A stretch of 5,138 bases of DNA from Bacteroides sp. Lineage in GTDB: Bacteria > Bacteroidota > Bacteroidia > Bacteroidales > GCA-2748055. Under the pieces are notes generated by a model. That model searched no databases, was not told where the DNA came from, and saw only the letters and a program-made list of their open reading frames with translations. The position numbers and the translations under genes were made by a program. The stretch's first letter is position 1; the number at the start of each line of letters is the position of its first letter. Positions 1-5,138 of the stretch are shown here, in pieces. The stretch lies in contig DSDZ01000341.1 in assembly GCA_011048475.1 (NCBI GenBank), positions 1 through 5,138 on the forward strand, given 5' to 3'.

Positions 1-1
1 A

Positions 2-1735
2 TTTTCAGCCGTCCCCCTGGCAGCCATCGGGGGGGTGTTCTCTCTCTGGCTGCGGGGGATGCCTTTCAGCATCTCTGCGGCTGTGGGATTCATTGCCCTG
101 TTCGGGATCGCCGTACTCAACGGGGTGGTGCTGATGAGCTTTTTCAATGAACTCAAAGGGGAAGGCATGAGCAATGTGTACCGCCGGATCTATCATGGTA
201 CCGATCTTCGGCTGCGGCCGGTCATCCTGACCGCACTGACGGATGCCCTCGGGTTCCTGCCCATGGCCCTTTCCACTTCCCCGGGTGCGGAAGTCCAGCG
301 CCCGCTTGCCACGGTGGTGGTAGGGGGACTGGTCACGGCAACATTGCTTACGCTGGTCCTTTTACCCATCATCTACACATTCAGCGAGAAAAAGATCAGG
401 GTTCCTTCCCTGGCAAAGGTTGTATCAAAAACGGGAAACATGGAGAGAAAAAACAACAGACCATGGATCATCCTGGTTCTCTTAAGTTTGGGAACACTTG
501 CTCCTTCGGTGCGGGGACAGCTCCCCGTCCCGGGCAGCAGACCTTTTCAGGATGAGAGCCGGACGGTGCGAAATGCGCAGGTGGCGGTCCGTATCTATAC
601 CATGGAAGAGGCGGTACAGGCTGCGCTGGAAAACCATCCCGCGATAAAAGCTGCAGATCTGGGAGTGTTGCAGCAACAGTGGCTTAAGGCTGCAGCGTGG
701 GACCTGCCGGATACAGAGCTGTCCTTTGAAAAGGAAAATGAAGGTGCCGGTCTGCACCGGTGGTCTGTGGAGCAGTCCATGCAGAATCCGCTGGAATATG
801 TGGCCATGGACAAACTGGCCGCTTATCGCATCCGGCAGGAGGAGGAACGGCTGAATCTGGTGAGGTCAGCGATTACCCGAAATGTGAAAACGGCGTATAT
901 CGAAGTGCTTTATGCCAGGCAGAAACTGGGACTGATGCAACAGCTGGAACAGATCTTTTCCGGCCTGGACCGTGCCGGGAAAACCAGATACAACACGGGA
1001 GACATTTCCTTTCTGGAACAGGTATCCACCAGCGCCAAATACAGGCAGATCACCATGGAAAGGGAAAAAGCAAAAACGCTGCTGGATAACCGACAACAGT
1101 TGCTGGAAATGTCGATGTTTGCAGAAGGTCCGGTGCGAATTGCCGATACCATAATAACGGCACGTTCATTGCAAGAAGATCTGTCCCCGGCCGATTCCGC
1201 TGGTGGCATTCCGGACCTTTCGGGCAATCCGGACCTGGCCGTCTCCCGAAGCACCTGGGAAACCTCCCGCGCCGTGAACCGGGCGGTAAGATCCTCCCTT
1301 TGGCCCGATCCTTTTTTCAGGTACAGATACACGGATTTCAATCAAAACGGAAATTTCAGCTCCTTTGAACTCGGGTTGCGAATTCCCATTGATATCCGGG
1401 CAGAGCGGGGGAAGAACCAGGGTGCTGAAATCGCTGCTGAAATGGACTACCAGCAGTACCTCCGGATGGAAAAGGAAGTCAGTACGGATCTTACCACGGT
1501 AAGAAACGACCTGGAGCATTATCGGCGACAACTGGAGTATTACCGGGATAACCGCCTGCGGGAAGCGGACATGATCGTCAAAAGCGCCCTCAGGCAATAT
1601 GAGGCAGGGAACATCGGTTACCTGCAGTATGTCCAGTATTTCGACCAGTCCACCACAATCCGGATCGATTATCTGGATGTGTTGCTGGAGTACAACAGGA
1701 AGCTGGTCGAGCTGGAGTATTTGCTGGGAATGTAA
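2..1735 (+). CDS. CusA/CzcA-type heavy-metal RND efflux pump fused to a TolC/CusC-like outer-membrane factor (5' partial)
   Basis: The reading frame is open from the left edge to the TAA at 1733-1735 (577 codons visible; the N-terminal bulk of the pump is missing). Codons 1-130 are the end of an HME-RND pump: the stretch around codons 28-44 (GFIALFGIAVLNGVVL), the RLRPV..TAL..LGF.PMAL segment at 70-90 and GAEVQRPLATVV at 95-106 are hallmarks of this family, and two or three transmembrane helices are evident. Codons 147-173 look like a signal peptide. Codons 200-577 are an outer-membrane factor: TMEEAVQAALENHP opens the first OEP repeat, NPDLAVSR near 409 opens the second, and long charged helices follow each. 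Such pump-OMF fusions are known in Bacteroidota. The likely role is export of metal cations across both membranes, together with the adaptor encoded 31 bases downstream. The metal is undetermined. A GTG at 35 is only an internal codon, not the start. Confidence 0.93.
   Translation, partial: FSAVPLAAIGGVFSLWLRGMPFSISAAVGFIALFGIAVLNGVVLMSFFNELKGEGMSNVYRRIYHGTDLRLRPVILTALTDALGFLPMALSTSPGAEVQRPLATVVVGGLVTATLLTLVLLPIIYTFSEKKIRVPSLAKVVSKTGNMERKNNRPWIILVLLSLGTLAPSVRGQLPVPGSRPFQDESRTVRNAQVAVRIYTMEEAVQAALENHPAIKAADLGVLQQQWLKAAAWDLPDTELSFEKENEGAGLHRWSVEQSMQNPLEYVAMDKLAAYRIRQEEERLNLVRSAITRNVKTAYIEVLYARQKLGLMQQLEQIFSGLDRAGKTRYNTGDISFLEQVSTSAKYRQITMEREKAKTLLDNRQQLLEMSMFAEGPVRIADTIITARSLQEDLSPADSAGGIPDLSGNPDLAVSRSTWETSRAVNRAVRSSLWPDPFFRYRYTDFNQNGNFSSFELGLRIPIDIRAERGKNQGAEIAAEMDYQQYLRMEKEVSTDLTTVRNDLEHYRRQLEYYRDNRLREADMIVKSALRQYEAGNIGYLQYVQYFDQSTTIRIDYLDVLLEYNRKLVELEYLLGM
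440..517 (+). other. Internal signal-peptide-like segment at the pump/OMF joint
   Basis: Codons 147-172 of the fused gene begin with an in-frame ATG at 440. They read as a basic N-region (MERKNNR), a hydrophobic core (WIILVLLSLGTLA) and a V-R-G/Q site that fits signal peptidase I cleavage, with Q at 518-520 as the first mature residue. The preceding RND helix should end in the cytoplasm, so this segment would send the OMF part into the periplasm. It may act as an uncleaved membrane anchor, a cleaved internal signal, or the start of a separately translated OMF. Upstream of the ATG there is only a weak purine stretch (ACGGGAA), so the sequence does not decide between these. Confidence 0.6.
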
Positions 1736-1766
1736 AAAAGTCAAACAGGTATAAATCAAAAATATC
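1736..1766 (+). other. A-rich spacer and translation start region of the adaptor gene
   Basis: The 31 bases between the pump-OMF stop and the adaptor ATG are strongly A-rich and contain no GGAGG-like sequence. I see no terminator hairpin and no convincing promoter, so the two genes are most simply read as one operon. Start regions that are A-rich and lack a Shine-Dalgarno are typical of Bacteroidota, which agrees with the taxonomic guess. Confidence 0.55.
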
Positions 1767-3059
1767 ATGACAGGAACAGATAAAATCAGACACAGGATCA
1801 TTTTCGCATGTACCCTTCTCATTCTTTTCTTTCTGGGTGCTTGCAACCGGCAGGATCCATGGGAAAATCCCGGAGAGTACACGGAGGCACCAGAAGAACT
1901 TGCGCATTTGGAGGGAGGACTGGAGGCAGTCAGGGAGACCCTGGAAGAGGGACAGGTACTGGTCACCGCGAAGCAGATGGAGACCGTTCATATAGCGCTG
2001 GGAAGCATATCCCGGATGGATTTGTCGGGACTTGTAAAGGCATTCGGGACCATTGCCCTGCCTCCGTCCGCCGAGGCCTCGGTGAGCCCTTTCATCGGAG
2101 GGGTTGTCCGCAATCTGTCCGTGATCGAAGGGGATTATGTAAAAAAAGGAGAGACCATCGCCCGTATCGAGCATCCTGATATCGTAGAGCTCCAGCGGGA
2201 ATATCTTGAAATGCGGAGCCTGCATGAATTCCTGGCGGAAGAGTACCGAAGACAGGAAAGCCTGTATGCGGACAGTATCAATGCGGAAAGGACATTCCAG
2301 CAGATCAAATGGGAATACGAGACAGGCCAGGCCGGTATGCAGAGTCTGAGAAAGCAACTGGAACTTATCCATATCGATCCGTACCGGATCATCCCGGAAG
2401 GAATACAAAAGAGCTATCCGTTGCCGGCCCCCATATCAGGGTATGTGTCTTCGGTCACTGCAAATACGGGTGTCCACATCTCGCCACAGCAGGAATTGTG
2501 CCGGATCACGGCCAATGAAAAAGCGCATATTGACCTGGAAGTATATGAAAGGGATATCGATAAAGTGAAAACGGGCCAGCGGGTGACTTTCAGCCTGGCC
2601 AATCATTCGCACCCGGTGCCCCTGGAAGGATCCATCCTGAAAAAATCCCAACGGTTCGATCCGGAAACCCGCACAGCGCTGGTGCATGCCCGTATCCTCC
2701 GGATGGATCCCGCACTTCTGCCCGGCATGGCCGTGATGGCGCATATTCATACCGGGGAGGATAGGCAATATGCGCTTCCGGAGGAGTCGCTGGTATCGGA
2801 TCAGGGCAGGGATTATGTATTTCGATTTGCAGCATCCGGGTCCACGGAGCACCTTCATGCACATGAAGATTTGAGGGCGGAGGAAGCCTATTACATCTTT
2901 CAAAGAATGGAAATCGACCGGGGGATCACCGAAGCGGGTTATACGGGGATTGCTTTCCGGGGACCGGTGCAGGATTCGGTGCGCTTCGTGGTCAGCAATG
3001 CACAGGCGCTGCTGGCGGAGATGAAAAAAGATATTTCGGGTCATCCCCATGCACACTGA
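1767..3059 (+). CDS. RND efflux periplasmic adaptor, CusB/CzcB type, predicted lipoprotein
   Basis: A 430-residue membrane-fusion protein that would link the inner-membrane pump to the outer-membrane factor. Residues 7-26 form a lipoprotein signal: basic HR, hydrophobic core, and lipobox LGAC with Cys26 as the lipidated residue. Residues 105-139 are the first half of the lipoyl/barrel-sandwich domain (GGVVRNLSVIEGDYVKKGETI). Residues 140-204 are a charged alpha-helical hairpin, and the second lipoyl half starts near 218 (PLPAPISGYVSSV). A beta-barrel follows (about 250-330, including VYERDIDKVKTGQRV) and ends in the typical LLPGMAV motif; the rest is the membrane-proximal domain. Two His-rich spots, HLHAHED at 362-368 and GHPHAH at the C-terminus, suggest metal contact but do not identify the metal. 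The length is normal for the family. The ATG at 1767 is supported by the signal peptide that directly follows it. Family assignment is firm; substrate is not. Confidence 0.94.
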   Translation: MTGTDKIRHRIIFACTLLILFFLGACNRQDPWENPGEYTEAPEELAHLEGGLEAVRETLEEGQVLVTAKQMETVHIALGSISRMDLSGLVKAFGTIALPPSAEASVSPFIGGVVRNLSVIEGDYVKKGETIARIEHPDIVELQREYLEMRSLHEFLAEEYRRQESLYADSINAERTFQQIKWEYETGQAGMQSLRKQLELIHIDPYRIIPEGIQKSYPLPAPISGYVSSVTANTGVHISPQQELCRITANEKAHIDLEVYERDIDKVKTGQRVTFSLANHSHPVPLEGSILKKSQRFDPETRTALVHARILRMDPALLPGMAVMAHIHTGEDRQYALPEESLVSDQGRDYVFRFAASGSTEHLHAHEDLRAEEAYYIFQRMEIDRGITEAGYTGIAFRGPVQDSVRFVVSNAQALLAEMKKDISGHPHAH

Positions 3060-3093
3060 GGAGATCGCAGTTTTGATTTTGATCCATCTCAGT
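3055..3093. terminator. Imperfect inverted repeat between the convergent operons, possible weak bidirectional terminator
   Basis: ACTGAG at 3055-3060 pairs with CTCAGT at 3088-3093, and GATC at 3063-3066 pairs with GATC at 3081-3084. The internal mismatch is GA against CAT and the loop is 14 bases. The stop codons of both the adaptor gene (3057-3059) and acr3 (3091-3089) lie inside the outer arms. A tail-to-tail position fits a shared terminator, but the stem is short and AT/GC-mixed and neither strand has a clear T-run after it, so intrinsic termination here is uncertain. Confidence 0.3.
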
Positions 3094-4120
3094 ACTTCCA
3101 CCTGTTGGCCAGCGCCACCAGGGATAACATGACCGGTACCTCGACCAGGACACCCACCACGGTGACCAGGGCAGCCGGTGATTGCAGTCCGAACAGGGCG
3201 ATGGCCACCGCTACGGCCAGTTCAAAAAAGTTGCTGGCACCGATCATGGCTGCAGGTGCGCAGACGGGGTACGGCAATTTCAGGAACCTGCCTCCAAACC
3301 ATGCAATAAAAAATATAAAGTAAGTCTGAATCACCAGGGGAACAGCCACAAGGAGAATAATAAGCGGATTTTCGATGATGGTGGAACCCTGGAAGGCAAA
3401 TAACAGGACGAGTGTGGTCAGCAGTGCCAGGATCGAGACAGGTTTGAATTTTGGCAGGAATTCGTTCTTAAACCATTCCTCTCCTTTCCTTTTGATCAAA
3501 GACCTGTTGGTGATGTACCCTGCGAGCAACGGGACGACCACAAACACAACCACGCTCGCAAACAATGTGTCATATGGAATCTTTACATCGGTAATCCCCA
3601 GCAGCAAGCCGACGATGGGGACAAATGCAACCAGGATGATCAGGTCGTTGACGGAAACCTGCACCAGGGTGTAGTTGGGATCGCCATCGGTCAGGTAACT
3701 CCATACAAATACCATGGCTGTGCACGGGGCCGCGCCGAGCAGGATAGCCCCCGCGATATACTCGCCTGCCTGTTCCGGTGAAATATAGGCAGCATAAATT
3801 TTGGTAAAAAAGATCCATGCAAAAAAGGCCATGGTGAACGGTTTGATCAGCCAGTTCACCGTCAGGGTCAGTATCAAACCCTTTGGCCGTTTCCCGACAT
3901 TTTTAACGCTGGAAAAATCCACCTGCAACATCATGGGGTAGATCATCAGCCATATCAGCACAGCCACGGGTATATTCACACGGTAGATCTCCAGCTCGCT
4001 CAGGAAGCCGATGCTGTCACCGGCAAAATGACCGATGGCGATCCCGGCTGCGATGCACAATGCAACCCACAGGGTGAGGTATTTCTCAAATACACCTATT
4101 CGCTTGCGTTGCTCACTCAT
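3089..4120 (-). CDS. acr3: Arsenite efflux transporter, Acr3 family
   Basis: A 343-residue inner-membrane carrier expected to expel arsenite, driven by the proton motive force. Ten hydrophobic segments can be traced, roughly at 14-33, 48-65, 82-106, 121-143, 150-177, 185-205, 229-246, 250-277, 290-310 and 315-337. Family signatures are clear: WLMIYPMMLQVDF at 57-69, NWLIKPF at 89-95, GAAPCTAMVFVWS at 129-141 with the conserved transport Cys133, and GASNFFELAVAVAI from 294 with Glu300, which probably corresponds to the functional Glu of characterised Acr3 proteins. It is not the unrelated ArsB family. Its length is usual for bacterial Acr3. The ATG is fixed by the in-frame stop of arsM two codons upstream. 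No Shine-Dalgarno is seen, so translation is probably coupled to arsM. It is the last gene of the arsenic operon and ends 29 bases from the convergent adaptor gene. Confidence 0.96.
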   Translation of the reverse strand: MSEQRKRIGVFEKYLTLWVALCIAAGIAIGHFAGDSIGFLSELEIYRVNIPVAVLIWLMIYPMMLQVDFSSVKNVGKRPKGLILTLTVNWLIKPFTMAFFAWIFFTKIYAAYISPEQAGEYIAGAILLGAAPCTAMVFVWSYLTDGDPNYTLVQVSVNDLIILVAFVPIVGLLLGITDVKIPYDTLFASVVVFVVVPLLAGYITNRSLIKRKGEEWFKNEFLPKFKPVSILALLTTLVLLFAFQGSTIIENPLIILLVAVPLVIQTYFIFFIAWFGGRFLKLPYPVCAPAAMIGASNFFELAVAVAIALFGLQSPAALVTVVGVLVEVPVMLSLVALANRWKY

Positions 4121-4126
4121 GCATCA
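4118..4126 (-). other. arsM/acr3 junction: same frame, one stop codon and one codon apart
   Basis: Read on the minus strand the junction is TGA TGC ATG: arsM stop (4126-4124), one TGC codon, then the acr3 start (4120-4118). Both genes use the same reading frame. There is no room for an independent ribosome site except within the end of arsM, and the visible bases there contain no Shine-Dalgarno. Termination followed by re-initiation is the likely way acr3 is translated. Occasional read-through would yield an ArsM-Acr3 fusion. Confidence 0.85.
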
Positions 4127-4954
4127 TGCGGATTTCAGTGATGATGATCCTGGTTTTTCCGCGTTGAGGGTGATGCTGAATACACCTGAATCACCCTGTG
4201 TGAAGCTTTCGATCTCATCGGGAGAAAGATATTTTCCCAGCATGTCGTCAGGGATATCCGTTTTACGCTCGGCGTGGATCACCATTCCGGTGAATCCCGC
4301 TTCCCTGATGATTGCCAGGTACTCCTGCTTCTGCAGTGCACCCGATACGCATCCGGCATACATTTCTGCCGCCTCCCTTATTTTTTCAGGAAGCGCACCC
4401 TCCAGCACCACGTCGGAAATACAGAAATGCCCGCCGGGTTTCAGTACCCGGTAGATCTCACCGAAGGCTTTTCGCTTGTCGGGCACCAGGTTCAGGACGC
4501 AATTGCTGATGACCACATCATACGTGTTGTCGGGGAGTGGCATTTTCTCAATATCCCCCTTTACGAAAGCCAAGTTCGTGAAACCGGTCTTCTCAAGGTT
4601 CCTTTCGGCCTTTTCCAGCATTGCATCGGTAAAGTCCAGTCCCGTTACCCTGCCTTCCTCTCCCACAAGGGTCCGGGCCACGAAGCAATCGTTTCCTGCC
4701 CCTGAACCCAGGTCCAGCACATGGTCGCCTTTTTTTATCCCGGCAAATGCAGTGGGCAGTCCGCATCCCAGCCCGAGGTCTGCCTCCGGATTGTACCCTT
4801 CAAGTGCGGTATAGTCCTCACTGAGCATGCTGTAATCTGTCTCGTCACAGCACCCTTCGGCTCCGCAGCAGGATGACCGGTTCCCGGATTGACTTTTGGA
4901 GGCGATCTCCGCATACTTATCCTGCACGATCAGTTTCAGGTCTTCAGCTTTCAT
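4124..4954 (-). CDS. arsM: Arsenite S-adenosylmethionine methyltransferase ArsM
   Basis: A 276-residue cytosolic enzyme that transfers methyl groups from SAM to trivalent arsenic. The Rossmann-fold SAM motif is VLDLGSGAGND at 79-89, followed by the acidic Asp107 in VTGLDFT. GDIEKMPLPDNTYDVVISNCVLNLV at about 133-157 and RVLKPGG at 169-175 complete the fold. The three Cys known to be needed in ArsM are present: Cys64 (LGLGCGLP), Cys152 (ISNC) and Cys202 (MYAGC). An N-terminal CC-GAEG-CC cluster at 29-36 may supply the fourth thiol. The start at 4954 is chosen because the protein begins in the family's usual way (MKAEDLKLIVQDKYAEIA) and because the in-frame extension beyond it to 5137 lies over the arsC coding sequence in another frame and resembles nothing. 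The gene overlaps arsC by 11 bases upstream and abuts acr3 downstream. Confidence 0.95.
   Translation of the reverse strand: MKAEDLKLIVQDKYAEIASKSQSGNRSSCCGAEGCCDETDYSMLSEDYTALEGYNPEADLGLGCGLPTAFAGIKKGDHVLDLGSGAGNDCFVARTLVGEEGRVTGLDFTDAMLEKAERNLEKTGFTNLAFVKGDIEKMPLPDNTYDVVISNCVLNLVPDKRKAFGEIYRVLKPGGHFCISDVVLEGALPEKIREAAEMYAGCVSGALQKQEYLAIIREAGFTGMVIHAERKTDIPDDMLGKYLSPDEIESFTQGDSGVFSITLNAEKPGSSSLKSA
4944..4954 (-). other. 11-base overlap of the arsC end and arsM start
   Basis: The arsM ATG (4954-4952) lies inside the last codons of arsC, whose TGA is at 4946-4944, with the two genes in different frames. The region before the ATG is A-rich without a Shine-Dalgarno. Overlaps of this kind usually mean coupled translation and a shared transcript. 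Confidence 0.85.
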
Positions 4955-5138
4955 TGTTTGGTTTGATTTTTTCGGTGTATAATCTGTAGAATGTTTCCCT
5001 GATCGCATCCCGGATCCTGATGAATTCACTCCAGATGAACGATTCTGTACCGGTGGCTTTGGAAGGATCCTCGAACCCGGTATGCAACCTGTGTTCAACC
5101 CTGCCCGGAAACATGGGACAGGTCTCGTTGGCATCATC
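4944..5138 (-). CDS. arsC: Arsenate reductase, LMW-phosphatase-like (thioredoxin-coupled type), C-terminal fragment
   Basis: The window edge cuts this gene; 64 C-terminal residues plus the TGA at 4946-4944 are visible. The fragment opens DDANETCPMFPG and continues with LHTGFEDPSKATGT and IRIRDAIRETF. This matches the tail of LMW-phosphatase-fold arsenate reductases, in which an ..A..CP.(F)PG loop, a (H)xGF(D/E)DP motif and a final RxRDxI helix are typical. The Cys at fragment residue 7 (codon 5120-5118) aligns with the third redox Cys (Cys89 of the B. subtilis/S. aureus enzymes). Its partner Cys82 would lie one codon beyond the edge, and the P-loop Cys is further upstream. The enzyme would reduce arsenate to arsenite for ArsM and Acr3. 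The assignment rests on a short segment, but the operon context supports it strongly. Confidence 0.85.
   Translation of the reverse strand, partial: DDANETCPMFPGRVEHRLHTGFEDPSKATGTESFIWSEFIRIRDAIRETFYRLYTEKIKPNNES

Noticed and set aside
29..35. Run of seven G as a possible frameshift or phase-variation site
   Set aside because: The frame across the run gives the expected conserved RND sequence (AIGGVF), and a single short run gives no evidence of slippage.
35..37. GTG at 35 as the start of a 566-residue protein
   Set aside because: The frame is open to the window edge and the codons before GTG (FSAVPLAAIGG) continue the conserved RND sequence, so the gene is truncated by the window.
1166..3101. 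Several long minus-strand open frames (1166-1966, 1590-2408, 2436-3101) opposite the OMF and adaptor genes
   Set aside because: Their translations show no domain logic, they overlap each other, and they lie antisense to strongly supported genes; they are by-products of codon bias.
4124..4126. The arsM TGA as a selenocysteine codon giving a Sec-Cys pair and a true ArsM-Acr3 fusion
   Set aside because: ArsM has its full length and normal C-terminus before the TGA, an ATG suited to Acr3 follows one codon later, and I see no convincing SECIS-like hairpin after it. Ordinary termination is far simpler.
4035..4814. Plus-strand open frames opposite arsM (4035-4454, 4274-4705, 4476-4814)
   Set aside because: They are antisense to arsM, whose frame carries all the family motifs. 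No recognisable protein features appear in them.
4955..5137. N-terminal extension of ArsM in the same open frame
   Set aside because: Its translation is low-complexity and unlike any ArsM N-terminus, and the overlapping frame encodes a recognisable ArsC C-terminus. The ATG at 4954 gives the usual protein start.

Overview
This window carries parts of two metal(loid) resistance gene sets that converge on each other. The left half (plus strand) is the end of a heavy-metal RND efflux operon. The right half (minus strand) is the end of an arsenic detoxification operon. The organism is most likely a member of the Bacteroidota. The reasons are a CusA/CzcA pump fused to its own TolC-like outer-membrane factor, a periplasmic adaptor predicted to be a lipoprotein, A-rich leaders without Shine-Dalgarno sequences, and tightly packed arsC-arsM-acr3 genes. 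By eye about half of the bases are G+C, which is fairly high for that phylum. This assignment is an inference, because no rRNA or other phylogenetic marker is present.

Left region, 2-1735: the C-terminal part of an inner-membrane RND pump of the heavy-metal (HME) type. It runs without a stop codon into a complete TolC/CusC-like outer-membrane factor. A signal-peptide-like segment lies at the joint. After a 31-base gap, 1767-3059 encodes the CusB/CzcB-type adaptor. Together these would form a cell-envelope-spanning metal exporter. The metal cannot be told from this fragment, because the substrate-determining part of the pump lies outside the window.

Right region, read from 5138 down to 3089: the C-terminal 64 residues of a thioredoxin-coupled-type arsenate reductase (arsC), then arsenite methyltransferase (arsM), then the arsenite exporter Acr3. 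arsC and arsM overlap by 11 bases. arsM and acr3 lie in the same reading frame, separated only by the arsM stop codon and one further codon. The logic of the set is that arsenate is reduced to arsenite, which is then either methylated or pumped out.

The two operons meet tail to tail with 29 bases between stop codons. An imperfect inverted repeat there includes both stop codons. Both operons begin outside the window, so no main promoter or regulator (for example arsR) is visible. I found no RNA gene, insertion sequence, CRISPR array or attachment site. The individual families are known. The points most worth a second look are the architecture of the pump fusion and the in-frame arsM/acr3 junction.
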